From assembly GCF_001661595.2 (NCBI RefSeq), contig NZ_LYPF02000002.1, positions 1 through 64,000 of the forward strand: a stretch of DNA of 64,000 bases. Reading direction: 5' to 3'. The DNA comes from Crocinitomix algicola (GTDB lineage: Bacteria > Bacteroidota > Bacteroidia > Flavobacteriales_D > Crocinitomicaceae). The position numbers and the translations under genes were made by a program. Below the pieces are notes generated by a model. That model was not told the DNA's origin. It did not search any database and worked only from the letters and a program-made list of their open reading frames with translations. Shown piece by piece: positions 48,153-57,521 of the stretch (position 1 is its first letter; each line of letters begins with the position of its first letter).

Positions 48153-49097
48153 TTAAAAAGGTTTTTTATTTGTGATCATTTTTTTTAGAAATTCGGCAGC
48201 CTTGAACCCTAATAATTGATAAAATGCTATATAAAGGCGACCGGTAGTTGGAGAAGGTTGAGGATTGAATTTTTTGTGAATGTATTGTTTGTAATATTTA
48301 TAGGCAAGATCTTTATTGTAAGGGTATAACAATCGAATTGCATCAAATAAATTTTGATAAACTTCTGGGATAATTTTAGAAGGTCTTTTTTGCTGTAAAT
48401 GACTAAAAATTTTGACTCTTAAGTTAGTGTAATTTTCCCATTTTTTTTTAAAGTTTTGTTGAGAGATAGATCCTTCTACTCGTTGTCTAATGGTTGTATT
48501 AATTTCAGAATCAAAAACGATTTCTTTATTCTGTTTTAATATTTGAAACATTAAATCATATTCCTGCGAACTGGAAAGAGATTCTGGCCATTTAACGGAT
48601 TCATTAAATATGTCTTTTTTAAAGAAATTAGCACAAGTATTCCCTAAATCGGTATTCATCAACATTAGCCACATGTTCTTTTGGTCATCTTCATGGTACA
48701 CTCGCTTAAATAATAGGTCTCCCATCATTGAAATTCTGATGAAACTACCAATAATCATGACTGGATTATTATTTGCTATGGCAAGTTGAACTTGATGCTC
48801 AATTTTGTGAGGTTGCAAAAGATCATCTGCATCTAAAAATTGAATGTATGTTGCGTCCGAATGTAATATTCCATTGTTTCTTGCGCTAGCAGCACCTTTG
48901 TTTGTTTGCTGTATAATAGAAATTTTACGAGTCGAATTATTTTGGATTTTTTTTAATACCTCAAGTGTATTATCCTCGCTGCCATCATCGATACAAATTA
49001 TGTCTAAATCAGTGTAAGTTTGCTCTTCGACACTTTTGATACAGGCAGTGATGAATTCAGAAACATTGTAGCATGGAATAATTACTGATACCTTCAT
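48153..49097 (-). CDS. Glycosyltransferase family 2
   Basis: 314 aa. IIPCYNVSEF, CIDDGSEDNT and QFLDADDLLQ are the GT-A motifs. Its C-terminal half differs from the tandem pair at 43.6-45.7 kb, so it is not a third copy. The substrate is unknown. Confidence 0.9.
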   Translation of the reverse strand: MKVSVIIPCYNVSEFITACIKSVEEQTYTDLDIICIDDGSEDNTLEVLKKIQNNSTRKISIIQQTNKGAASARNNGILHSDATYIQFLDADDLLQPHKIEHQVQLAIANNNPVMIIGSFIRISMMGDLLFKRVYHEDDQKNMWLMLMNTDLGNTCANFFKKDIFNESVKWPESLSSSQEYDLMFQILKQNKEIVFDSEINTTIRQRVEGSISQQNFKKKWENYTNLRVKIFSHLQQKRPSKIIPEVYQNLFDAIRLLYPYNKDLAYKYYKQYIHKKFNPQPSPTTGRLYIAFYQLLGFKAAEFLKKMITNKKPF

Positions 49098-49181
49098 AAT
49101 TTTGTCAATCTGAATCCAAATCCTTAACCCCCAAAATTAATAAAATTTCCTGTTGCTTAGAATTTATCAGTACTTAAACGC

Positions 49182-50426
49182 CTATGACTCGCGCATAATT
49201 TCAAGTAATTTTTCAGTCAAATGATTGATGTCAAATTGATTTATATTGAATGATGGATTGAAAGAAAGCGATTCATTTTTCCATTCATTATAAAGTTTTT
49301 TGATACCGGGAAGCATATTATTAGCGTCGACCCAATAGCCAATTCGATTATCTTCTATATAACGTGCAGTGTCGCCCCATTTTGAGAACACCACAATTGG
49401 TTTTTTAAAAGCAACATATTCGCAAAACTTAGTGCTTAGCGAATAAGTAATGTCATCTGAGAGAAAGAGTAGACCTGCAGTGGACAAATTTATTTTTTCA
49501 TGTATTTCGGCAATAGGTAGAGGCTTATTATTTTGAATAATATCATATTTTTTACTCAGCTCATCAATGTAATTTGATTTACTACCATAAAATTCAAAGC
49601 TTAAAGCGTTGTATATTTCAGGGAAGTCTTTTTTAAGTGTTTTTAATAAGGATTCAAGATTTTCTGTAACGATTATTGAATTATTATAAAATGTGCCAGC
49701 AAAAATAAGCTGAAGCTTTTGAGAGTTGGGTCGAGACAAAATTTGATTCTCGATTTCGTCAGTATCGAAACCGTTTGGCAACACATAAAACTTAGATTTT
49801 TGTTTTTCGGACTTCATCAAATCTTTCGATATTTGATTGGCTACGGTGATGATTTTATCAAATTTATCGATAACAATTTCTTCCGCTTGTACTTCGTATT
49901 GGAAACGTGAATGATTCATACTTTCAATACCATAAGAAGTGCGATTTGTAACCCATGGATCTCTGAAGTCTACAATAAATTCTATATTGGGATAAGCGTC
50001 TTTAATTTCAGTTAAGTAAAAGGCAAGTTTAAAAGGCGCAACGCTTACGATTAAGTGGGTGTAAGTATTTGAATCCAATTCATTTTTTACTGCGGTAAGA
50101 AAAGTCTTTTTATCGGTTGCGGTTTTATCGTAATAATTACCCTTGGCTTTGAGCTTGTAGAGAAATAAGTTAATTCTGTAGGAAAGTTTGGCGTATATTG
50201 ATTTCGGATTTGTACCCAGAACTTTCGGGTATTTAGATTTTAACCGGATGATATTTTGCTCTAATTTTTCTAGTTTTCCTTGATTATTTCCATTTGTTTT
50301 TTGGGCAAATGTTATGACCTTAAAGTCAATGTTTTTTTTCAATAAATAGGTCGAAAACTTAGTCCATCTTCTACCACCAACTTCCCTGTTTGGGGTAAAT
50401 GCATAAGATATAATTAGGGCTTTCAT
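49182..50426 (-). CDS. Glycosyltransferase family 4-like (GT-B)
   Basis: About 414 aa from MKALIIS; an in-frame ATG 12 bp upstream (50438) adds only MYIT and was not chosen. AFTPNREVGGRRW is the GT4 N-terminal loop. VDFRDPW (about 150) and ADYIF-like NQI segments precede a C-terminal nucleotide-sugar domain (LIFAGTFYNN, then LSTKFCEYVAFKKP). Sugar specificity cannot be told. Confidence 0.85.
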   Translation of the reverse strand: MKALIISYAFTPNREVGGRRWTKFSTYLLKKNIDFKVITFAQKTNGNNQGKLEKLEQNIIRLKSKYPKVLGTNPKSIYAKLSYRINLFLYKLKAKGNYYDKTATDKKTFLTAVKNELDSNTYTHLIVSVAPFKLAFYLTEIKDAYPNIEFIVDFRDPWVTNRTSYGIESMNHSRFQYEVQAEEIVIDKFDKIITVANQISKDLMKSEKQKSKFYVLPNGFDTDEIENQILSRPNSQKLQLIFAGTFYNNSIIVTENLESLLKTLKKDFPEIYNALSFEFYGSKSNYIDELSKKYDIIQNNKPLPIAEIHEKINLSTAGLLFLSDDITYSLSTKFCEYVAFKKPIVVFSKWGDTARYIEDNRIGYWVDANNMLPGIKKLYNEWKNESLSFNPSFNINQFDINHLTEKLLEIMRES

Positions 50427-50473
50427 GGTAATATACAAAACGTTTAGCAGGTAAAGATAAGTTTATTTTAAAC

Positions 50474-51748
50474 CTATCCTAAATCTCGGCCTTTACTATA
50501 TTCCTCTATTTTGTTTTGAATAAAAAATTCTTGTTCGGTTAGTTCCATGCTCTTCAAAATCAACTGTTTTAATTCAATTTCATTCTCAGCACAAATTGAT
50601 TTGATTTTAGTATTTGGTAATGGGAACAATGCATTGTTCGGGAATAAAATGGATTTAAATCCCATATATATTCTTTCATGAATGAGTGAAGTGTTGAACG
50701 CTACAGCTAACTCAACTTCATCGAAAGTAAAATGGGAAGGCTGATTCGGATTATTGTAAGAAAATTTAAGATTACCTAAGACCTGATTATAATGTTTGTT
50801 GACGGCTTCCATTCCAAGTTTTCGTTCTTTTGGATGCAGAAATATGATCAATTCATATGCGGGGTGCGATTCAATAATTGCCTTGAGGGATTTGAGGACA
50901 GTTTTTTCTGCAGCCATCATATCTACGCCTTGATCTATATGGTCGAGCTGAGCTCTAACGTAACTTGCCGTCGAATAGAAGCCAATTTTATTACGTCCTT
51001 TTTCAAATGTTATATTTTGGTATGCGCTGTGGTATTCGTAAATTTTTTCAGGACCCCAAATAGCCAAATCATCATATTCAATGGTGTCTTTTTGATAATC
51101 AACTTCTTCTTTTTGGTATCCACCAGTAAGTATAAGTGAATTTGTCGAAATATTTTTATTCCACAAACTTAGTGGGGCCATGGATAATATTTTTGTTATG
51201 TAATGCCCCTTTTTCATTAAGTGGTGCGAAATATAATTGGAACTTAAATCATAGATGCTGAAAAAGTAAACATTAAGCTTCGTATCGTTCGGTATGATTT
51301 TTTTCAGGTTTTGCTTAATGATTAGGTGATTAATTAATTCGGCAAAACTCGTTTTATCCTTATAAAAAAGGCTTGTAATAAAGCTAATAATAACAACAGG
51401 ACAGAATTTGAAAAGTGTTACAAACTTTTGGATATTGGTTTCAAAGCCGATTAGTTCTTCTGAGAACACACCAGAAAACACACCATCTTGTTGGTAAAAT
51501 TTAAGGTACTTTTTACGCAGCTCATAGCTCGAGCTACTCACATCAAAAATGACGTTTTTTGATGTTATTTTTTCGAGTTTTATAGGTGGCTTAAAAAAAA
51601 GCTTGATATAATTTCGGAGTACTAATAATGGTCTGCTAGCATCTCGTTTACCAAATTTAAAAGAACGTCCAAACGTGTGATTAACAATTATTTGGTTTCG
51701 TTTGGTTTGAGCTGCCGAAAAAACTTTATAAAAAAGTAATTTGTACAT
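50474..51748 (-). CDS. Predicted GT-B glycan-transferase-like protein
   Basis: 424 aa, soluble. I cannot name the family with confidence. The C-terminal half has LHPKERK and AVAFNTSLIHERIYMGFKS, a late S-x-x-x-E pattern like that which binds the donor in sialyltransferase-like and CDP-glycerol-transferase-like GT-B enzymes. Its start overlaps the stop of the KdsC-like phosphatase by one base and it lies in the NeuB/cytidylyltransferase run, so a transferase for the CMP-activated sugar made there is an attractive but unproven idea. Confidence 0.5.
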   Translation of the reverse strand: MYKLLFYKVFSAAQTKRNQIIVNHTFGRSFKFGKRDASRPLLVLRNYIKLFFKPPIKLEKITSKNVIFDVSSSSYELRKKYLKFYQQDGVFSGVFSEELIGFETNIQKFVTLFKFCPVVIISFITSLFYKDKTSFAELINHLIIKQNLKKIIPNDTKLNVYFFSIYDLSSNYISHHLMKKGHYITKILSMAPLSLWNKNISTNSLILTGGYQKEEVDYQKDTIEYDDLAIWGPEKIYEYHSAYQNITFEKGRNKIGFYSTASYVRAQLDHIDQGVDMMAAEKTVLKSLKAIIESHPAYELIIFLHPKERKLGMEAVNKHYNQVLGNLKFSYNNPNQPSHFTFDEVELAVAFNTSLIHERIYMGFKSILFPNNALFPLPNTKIKSICAENEIELKQLILKSMELTEQEFFIQNKIEEYSKGRDLG

Positions 51749-52239
51749 TATAAATTAAGAATGTTTAAGACAGCGTCTTCTCCAACAATATATTCAATAA
51801 ATTCTCTAAATGCACCATCTCCGCCACGCGTTTTTGTCACGTAGTCAACTTCTTTTTGAATATAAAGTGGTGCATTTGAAGGAGCACAACTGAAACCGAC
51901 TTTACGAAGTAAATGCAAGTCGCCAATATCATCACCTATATAGGCTACGTCTTGCCAATCTACTTTAAACTGAGATAAAATTTCTTTTGCTACACTTACC
52001 TTATCAGAGATTCCTTGGTGTAGAATTTCAATTTTTAATTTTTCGGCTCTTCTTGCAACAATTTCCGTGTTTTCACCAGTAATTATGCCTACGGGAATAT
52101 TTAGTTTTTTGCAGATTAAAACACCTGCTGAATCGGAAGTATTGAATTTTTTTAATTCATTTCCATTTTGGTCGTAGTACATCCCGCCATCCGTCCAAAC
52201 TCCATCAATGTCGGTCAAAACTAGTTTCGGATACTTCAT
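51748..52239 (-). CDS. KdsC-like HAD phosphatase
   Basis: 163 aa, the size of single-domain KdsC. Motif I is DIDGVWTDG with D10 and D12, motif II is GIITGE and motif IV is GDDIGDLHLL. The KdsC group removes phosphate from 8- or 9-carbon ulosonic acid phosphates. Next to a NeuB-like synthase and a cytidylyltransferase, a nonulosonate-9-phosphatase role is likely. An alternative is the heptose bisphosphate phosphatase step missing from the heptose set. Confidence 0.85.
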   Translation of the reverse strand: MKYPKLVLTDIDGVWTDGGMYYDQNGNELKKFNTSDSAGVLICKKLNIPVGIITGENTEIVARRAEKLKIEILHQGISDKVSVAKEILSQFKVDWQDVAYIGDDIGDLHLLRKVGFSCAPSNAPLYIQKEVDYVTKTRGGDGAFREFIEYIVGEDAVLNILNL

Positions 52240-52988
52240 TATTCGTAAACTATATAAGATTGAATTCCTGAGTATTTATTTCGTTCGATTCTATAATTAT
52301 TAGTACCAAGAACCTCTCTTACTGCTTCCGTTTCCCCGGGGAATCCTGGGTCACATAATTCATCAAATCCAATAATAGCACCTTTGGTCAAATATGGTTT
52401 AATCAGTTTAAGGCATTCTAGTGTCGGTTCGTATATGTCAAAATCAAAATAGGCAAATGCAATAATTGTCTCGGGATGTTCGGCAAGGTATTTTTTTAAG
52501 GTCTCAGTTGCATTTCCTTTAATCACATAGTTTTTTTTGATGTGATTCAAAGGAGACTCATTAACATGGCACTGTAAGAGCTGTTCCAAATATTCTTCAT
52601 AATTTTCAGAGACATTAAATGCTCCTTTTACATTATAATCGGCTTCCCCATCTTGTGAGGAAACAGAAGGAAATCCTTCAAATGTATCGAATCCTATAAT
52701 TTTTCGTGAATGATTAAAAGGCTCATGAATTCCCCTTAAATTACTGAGCGTTACCAAATTTTGCCCCCAACGTACCCCAAGTTCCATTATGACACCATGG
52801 GTGTGAATTAACTTTGAGTATATTTCATTAAAGAAAAGAATTTTTGAAAGCTCTTGTCTTTTTAAAAATAAAGCACTGTTTGCTACTTTTTCCTCTTGAA
52901 AAATAGGACTTTCGTCAAACAGTTTAGTGAGGTTTGATCGATTGCTTTGCTCTTCTTGCGAAGATATTGTCTTTAATTTTGTGCTCAT
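52239..52988 (-). CDS. TylF/MycF-like methyltransferase
   Basis: 249 aa. The N-terminal ~50 residues are hydrophilic. MELGVRWGQN is SAM motif I, IGFDTFEGFP is the hallmark of the TylF (macrocin O-methyltransferase) group and AYFDFDIYEPT carries the metal-binding acids. The family methylates sugar hydroxyls with Mg. It overlaps its neighbours by 1 and 4 bp, so it probably modifies a sugar of this locus. Confidence 0.8.
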   Translation of the reverse strand: MSTKLKTISSQEEQSNRSNLTKLFDESPIFQEEKVANSALFLKRQELSKILFFNEIYSKLIHTHGVIMELGVRWGQNLVTLSNLRGIHEPFNHSRKIIGFDTFEGFPSVSSQDGEADYNVKGAFNVSENYEEYLEQLLQCHVNESPLNHIKKNYVIKGNATETLKKYLAEHPETIIAFAYFDFDIYEPTLECLKLIKPYLTKGAIIGFDELCDPGFPGETEAVREVLGTNNYRIERNKYSGIQSYIVYE

Positions 52989-54031
52989 ATTATTTGATCT
53001 AAATAAACGATTTCATCTTTAGGGATATCAACTTTAACGGTTTTTCCAACAACTTTGTCTTTGTCAATCCATTTAACACCGTCACCAGGCGATAACAAAT
53101 GAATATCCTCTAATTTAATCACTGTTCCTTTTTTAAGGTCTTTATTTGTAGCAATTGACCGCTCAAGTTTGTTTTTTGCGGCTTCCGTATCGTTTACAAT
53201 GAATATTTTTTCTTCGCCCAAAGATTGGTCCAAAATTCGAATATCTCTTACCATTCTGTGAACTCCATCAGGACCAAGAGATCCGGCCTGATCAGTTCCT
53301 TTCATTCTTCTATCTAAGGTAATATGTTTTTCAATAATTTTTGCACCTGATGCAACAGCCGCTACTGGAGTTGAAATACCAATTGTGTGGTCAGAGTACC
53401 CAATCACATAATTGCCATAATTTTTCAAAAGGTAATTTATGGTTTTTAAATTGACATTTTTAGGGTGGGTGGGATACTGAGAAACACAATGTAAAATTGA
53501 TAGGTCTTCGTGATGCTTTGTAATCACATTAATCGCATCATCTAGTTCTTTTTTTCCAGCCATTCCAGTTGAAACAATAATGGGAATTTTTGTTTCTGCC
53601 AAGGCGTTAAGAAGAGGAAGATTTGTTAAGTCTCTACTGGCTACCTTTAATTTATCCGGGGTAAACAATTTTAACATGGAAAGGCATCCTATCGCACAAA
53701 GTGTTTCGACAAAATCTAATCCTTTTGATTTTGCATGTTTATATACTTCAAAGTGCTCTTCGTCACTAAGTTCTAAGACTTCGCGATGTTCGCCATAGGT
53801 TTTTCCGAAAGAATTATCATTGATATATGGACGCGCCATTTGAGATTGTGAAAGCTCTTGACTTAAATCTCGTTTTGTCAGTTTAACCGCATCCATTCCC
53901 AAAAGATTTTCTCCGAAAACATCATCTTTAATTGGTCTTGAAATTAGATCGATTATGAGTTTGGCAATCTCAACAGAACCATTGTGGTTTTGGCCAATTT
54001 CTCCGATTAAATAAGTGTGATTACTTTGCAT
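52985..54031 (-). CDS. NeuB/SpsE-family nonulosonic acid synthase
   Basis: 348 aa. Residues 1 to about 280 form the TIM-barrel NeuB domain, with IGEIGQNHNGSVEIAK, GYSDHTIG and EKHITLD. Residues about 285-348 form a C-terminal SAF domain, as in sialic acid synthases. The reaction condenses phosphoenolpyruvate with a six-carbon amino sugar or its phosphate. No 2-epimerase or 4,6-dehydratase/aminotransferase genes of known sialic, pseudaminic or legionaminic pathways are adjacent, so the product is uncertain. Confidence 0.9.
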   Translation of the reverse strand: MQSNHTYLIGEIGQNHNGSVEIAKLIIDLISRPIKDDVFGENLLGMDAVKLTKRDLSQELSQSQMARPYINDNSFGKTYGEHREVLELSDEEHFEVYKHAKSKGLDFVETLCAIGCLSMLKLFTPDKLKVASRDLTNLPLLNALAETKIPIIVSTGMAGKKELDDAINVITKHHEDLSILHCVSQYPTHPKNVNLKTINYLLKNYGNYVIGYSDHTIGISTPVAAVASGAKIIEKHITLDRRMKGTDQAGSLGPDGVHRMVRDIRILDQSLGEEKIFIVNDTEAAKNKLERSIATNKDLKKGTVIKLEDIHLLSPGDGVKWIDKDKVVGKTVKVDIPKDEIVYLDQII

Positions 54032-54776
54032 TTTTATCGATTTCCTTTTGCATTTTGTCTAAAAGTAGTGGTTTATTTTGAATGACTTTCAATAATGTAT
54101 TCAAATCTTTGGATTCGTATGTTATCCAATCTGAGTAAACTTCTTGAGCTGTTTCAAAATCAATTTTTGTATCAATTGTTAATCGTACATTTTGATGTTG
54201 ATTTAGGACTGGGGGTATCGGTAAAAACAAAGCGTTAAATTTATCTTTATTTGGATAAAGAAAGTTGGTTACATGTTCGCGATACAAACTAGCATTTGTT
54301 AAATGACTAATCTTTTTTAAAAATTCAAGTTTAAAACATTCGGCGAATAATCCGATATGCGATAACATCACCGGTGTTTGATCTTGCCATTGGTAAGAAA
54401 CATATTCCAAATGCTCTTTATGATTTAGTTGTTCTATTAATGGAGAAATATATTCCGGTAATAAAAAAGGATTGTCTGCACAAATCCGTACAATTTGTTC
54501 TGCATTAAACTCCTGCGCTGCATCAATAAAACGAGTCAAAACATCATTTTCATTACCTCGAAAAAAATTGATATTATGTTTTATTGCCACATTATTTAAT
54601 TGCGCATCTGATTCGTTTAAACTGGTTGCTAGAATTATATTTTTCTCATCAAATTTAGATTTGAGACTTTCAATTAAAATATCGAGAATTGTGTTTTCCT
54701 CGTGAAAATTGTGAAGTATTTTTCCGGGTAGGCGAGTTGACCCTGTTCTCGCTTGTATTATAATTTTTGCAGACAT
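54021..54776 (-). CDS. SpsF-like cytidylyltransferase
   Basis: 251 aa. IIIQARTGSTRLPGKIL is the characteristic N-terminal pyrophosphorylase loop of SpsF/NeuA-like proteins; FFRGNENDVL and RICADNPFL follow. It would activate the NeuB product with CMP. The overlap with the synthase gene is 11 bp. Confidence 0.88.
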   Translation of the reverse strand: MSAKIIIQARTGSTRLPGKILHNFHEENTILDILIESLKSKFDEKNIILATSLNESDAQLNNVAIKHNINFFRGNENDVLTRFIDAAQEFNAEQIVRICADNPFLLPEYISPLIEQLNHKEHLEYVSYQWQDQTPVMLSHIGLFAECFKLEFLKKISHLTNASLYREHVTNFLYPNKDKFNALFLPIPPVLNQHQNVRLTIDTKIDFETAQEVYSDWITYESKDLNTLLKVIQNKPLLLDKMQKEIDKNAK

Positions 54777-54787
54777 TTTTTGACCTT

Positions 54788-55198
54788 TTACTTTAGGGAA
54801 TCTACAAGCTTACGCTTATACTTTGACGTACTCAAACCATGACTTCGGTCACAGTAATGAATTGGTATTTCTAAATCAGCTCCTGTAATGGGTTTCCCTT
54901 TATAATCATCTCCAAGAAAACGAATGTTGAGGTTGTTATTTTTCATGATTTCTAAAAGCTCGTTCTCGGACGAATAAGTGATGACTTCATCAACAAATTT
55001 GCAGGCTTTCATGATTTCAACTCTTTCTTGAATTGTAAAAAGGGGAGCCATTTTATTGGGGTTTATTTGCGGATTGATATGTTCAGCAGTATTAAGTGCG
55101 ACTAACAAATAGTCACAATTTTCTTTACATTCTTTTAGCATAAGAACGTGACCTAAATGAAATAGATCAAAAACGCCGCAGACAAATCCCTTTTTCAT
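54788..55198 (-). CDS. TagD/HldC-type nucleotidyltransferase
   Basis: 136 aa. CGVFDLFHLGH contains the HxGH signature (H14, H17) and the C-terminus has RSHGLSTSKYK, the family RTxGxSTT-like motif. These enzymes join CTP or ATP to a sugar or polyol phosphate. With the SIS isomerase and PfkB kinase encoded just upstream it would form an ADP- or CDP-heptose-like pathway (HldC role); glycerol-3-phosphate is an alternative substrate. Confidence 0.85.
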   Translation of the reverse strand: MKKGFVCGVFDLFHLGHVLMLKECKENCDYLLVALNTAEHINPQINPNKMAPLFTIQERVEIMKACKFVDEVITYSSENELLEIMKNNNLNIRFLGDDYKGKPITGADLEIPIHYCDRSHGLSTSKYKRKLVDSLK

Positions 55199-55201
55199 TC
55201 T

Positions 55202-56131
55202 TTATTTATTGAGTGTTTGCGAGATGTAATCTTCTAACTTTAACCCCGGTTTCCAGTTCAACATTTTTTCTATTTTCGAAGTATCTGCAAAAGTAATTTC
55301 AGCTTCCCCTTCGCGCTTGTCAATAAACTCATATCGATCACCATCAATCATTTTGGCTAAATCTAAAATACTTGTAGTATCTCCGTAACCAACATTAAAA
55401 GCTGTATTCAGTTTTTCCGGATGAATTGCTGCTAAATAGTTTGCTTTAGCTAAATCAAGCACATGAACGAAGTCACGTTTTTGACTCCCATCACCAGTTA
55501 CTAATAAAGGTTTACCTTCTTTTTTTCGATTTAAGAAGATTCCAACTACACTCGAATAGGCATTAAAAGAGTTTTTTGGATTAAAACTGCGGTTTCCGTA
55601 AGGATTAAAATAACGTAAAGTCACAAAGTCCAGTGGATAACGTGTCGCAATTAATTCAAGATACTTTTCAAATTCATATTTTTGAAAAGCATAAGGACTG
55701 AGACAGTCTATGCGTTCAGTTTCAGGTGTAGGTATTTGTGTTGGCGTTCCGTAAGCAGCACTTGATCCACTGTAAATTAGTCGTGGAAAGTGGTTTTCTT
55801 TAATCATTAATTCAATCAAATGAATTGCTTGATTTAAGTTAGCGTCAATATGTTCAGCAATTGCCTCAAAACTCGGTTGAATTCGTGGAAGTGCTGCTAA
55901 GTGGAAAACATAGTCGTACTCTTTTAACGATGAAATTTCAGCGCAGGTTTGCTCAATAAAGGTTAATCTATTATTCGTGAGGTGCTCCGCAATATTGTCT
56001 TGGTTACCAGTGGATAAATTGTCCACTCCGGTTATTGTCCAATTGGTCTCTTCAATTAAATAATCCAATAGGTTTGATCCAATAAAACCAGCAACTCCCG
56101 TGATTAAAATATTTTTTTGTTCTTTATCCAT
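55202..56131 (-). CDS. NAD-dependent sugar-nucleotide epimerase/dehydratase (SDR) 1
   Basis: 309 aa, extended SDR. TGVAGFIGSN is the NAD site; YAFQK is the catalytic Tyr-x3-Lys. It overlaps the SIS gene by 8 bp, and by position could be the epimerase of the heptose-like pathway, but the sequence is closer to general GalE-type proteins. Confidence 0.85.
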   Translation of the reverse strand: MDKEQKNILITGVAGFIGSNLLDYLIEETNWTITGVDNLSTGNQDNIAEHLTNNRLTFIEQTCAEISSLKEYDYVFHLAALPRIQPSFEAIAEHIDANLNQAIHLIELMIKENHFPRLIYSGSSAAYGTPTQIPTPETERIDCLSPYAFQKYEFEKYLELIATRYPLDFVTLRYFNPYGNRSFNPKNSFNAYSSVVGIFLNRKKEGKPLLVTGDGSQKRDFVHVLDLAKANYLAAIHPEKLNTAFNVGYGDTTSILDLAKMIDGDRYEFIDKREGEAEITFADTSKIEKMLNWKPGLKLEDYISQTLNK

Positions 56132-56657
56132 TTAAATTTTGACTTACGTGTTCATCTAATAATGCATGCAATATTACTTGGTGAAAACATTCTACAATTC
56201 CATAACTTTCCGCTTCAATATGGAAATTAACATGTCCTTTTCCGTTCAGTTTATTATTTTCTTTAAAGCCGCTAAGCGTGATAATATTTGCTCCAAGTTC
56301 ATTGGCATAATCAACGGCATTGTTAATGTTTGGTGAATTTCCAGAAGATGAAATCGCCACAAGTAAATCACCTTTTTCCAAATAGATTTTTAACCACTCT
56401 TTCATAGCATTTTCATAGCCGTAGTCATTAGAAAAACAGGTGATTAAAGCAGGGTCGGAAAAAGCGAAGGTTTGAAAACGAGCTACTTTAGCAAAATCTT
56501 CCATCATATGAGAACAAATTGAGTTGGACCCTCCGTTCCCAATAAAAAATATTTTTTTTGCCGATTTTATTGTGTTTAATGCATTTCTAAACTCAGCAAT
56601 AAATGCTTCATTCTCAAAATACGTATTATAAACTTTATTATAGTTTTTGATTACCAT
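56124..56657 (-). CDS. SIS-domain sugar-phosphate isomerase (GmhA-like)
   Basis: 177 aa, close to GmhA in length. FIGNGGSNSICSHMMEDFAK, SNDYGYENA and ISSSGNSPN are the family motifs, and the late His (CFHQVILHALLDE) fits the active site. GmhA turns sedoheptulose-7-phosphate into heptose-7-phosphate, the entry step of NDP-heptose synthesis. It overlaps the kinase gene by 20 bp. Confidence 0.85.
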   Translation of the reverse strand: MVIKNYNKVYNTYFENEAFIAEFRNALNTIKSAKKIFFIGNGGSNSICSHMMEDFAKVARFQTFAFSDPALITCFSNDYGYENAMKEWLKIYLEKGDLLVAISSSGNSPNINNAVDYANELGANIITLSGFKENNKLNGKGHVNFHIEAESYGIVECFHQVILHALLDEHVSQNLNG

Positions 56658-57519
56658 ATTCCATTAATTTATCTTGGGTTACTTCTTGTTCATTACATAA
56701 CCAAGTTGTACTTAAACTTGCGGCTAACGAGGGGATTGTTAATTTATCAGCATCATCAAATTCGAGGTGCGACATCAAACATGCAAAGGCAAAAAATGTA
56801 TCACCGGCTCCAATAGTGTCTACAATTTTAGACTTTATTACGGGATGGGTAGATACTGATTTTCCGTTAGTGTACATGGCACCGTCACCGCCTAGTGTTA
56901 TAAAAAGGTGTTGGGTGTTTAGCTCATAATTGTAGATTTCTAAAGCTTCTTGTTCCGAACAGGATTTCATTTTTTTATTGATCTGTAGACTAGCCTCTCT
57001 AAGGTCAAGACAAACACTTTTTTTAATGTGTTTTTTCCATTTGCTAAGTCTATTGAATCCAAAGTTGTAAGAATTGGTTTGACACATTAAATGAAATCCA
57101 TCCTCAATTTCTAATTGGTCACAAAACCCATGACCGAAATCAGCAACAATAACCACGTCATAATCTTTGCTATTAACCTTAATCGGACCAAAGTTTTTAT
57201 TGTCAATTTTATTGAATTCAATGTGTTTCTTCTTTCCGTCTTTATCAACAAAACGGGTTTTTACGATTTCATTCTCTGTATTTGTGATAAGGTCAACTTT
57301 TGCTACAAAGTCTTTTAAGTGGTTTGCTATAGCACCACTTCCGCCAATTTGAACATCTTTTTTTCCATCCGTGAACTGAAAAACAGGGCAAAAAGATTTC
57401 ATCGACTGTCCCTGATAGATTACTTCAACAAATTCGTCTATAATTGTTTCACCAATAATTAAAACATTTAATGACTTTGCTTTTTGAACAAACTGCGCTA
57501 GTTTTTGATTAAAATCCAT
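56638..57519 (-). CDS. PfkB-family sugar kinase (HldE kinase-like)
   Basis: 293 aa, ribokinase fold. QIGGSGAIAN is the sugar-binding loop and DTIGAGDTFF the C-terminal signature with the catalytic Asp. In position it matches the kinase half of HldE, which phosphorylates heptose-7-phosphate at C1. It lacks a fused nucleotidyltransferase domain; that activity is encoded separately at 54.8 kb. Confidence 0.82.
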   Translation of the reverse strand: MDFNQKLAQFVQKAKSLNVLIIGETIIDEFVEVIYQGQSMKSFCPVFQFTDGKKDVQIGGSGAIANHLKDFVAKVDLITNTENEIVKTRFVDKDGKKKHIEFNKIDNKNFGPIKVNSKDYDVVIVADFGHGFCDQLEIEDGFHLMCQTNSYNFGFNRLSKWKKHIKKSVCLDLREASLQINKKMKSCSEQEALEIYNYELNTQHLFITLGGDGAMYTNGKSVSTHPVIKSKIVDTIGAGDTFFAFACLMSHLEFDDADKLTIPSLAASLSTTWLCNEQEVTQDKLMEYGNQKL

Positions 57520-57521
57520 TC

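Noticed and set aside
52985..54776. A complete sialic acid (Neu5Ac) pathway
   Set aside because: Only synthase, cytidylyltransferase and phosphatase types are present; no NeuC-like epimerase is seen, so the product is left open.
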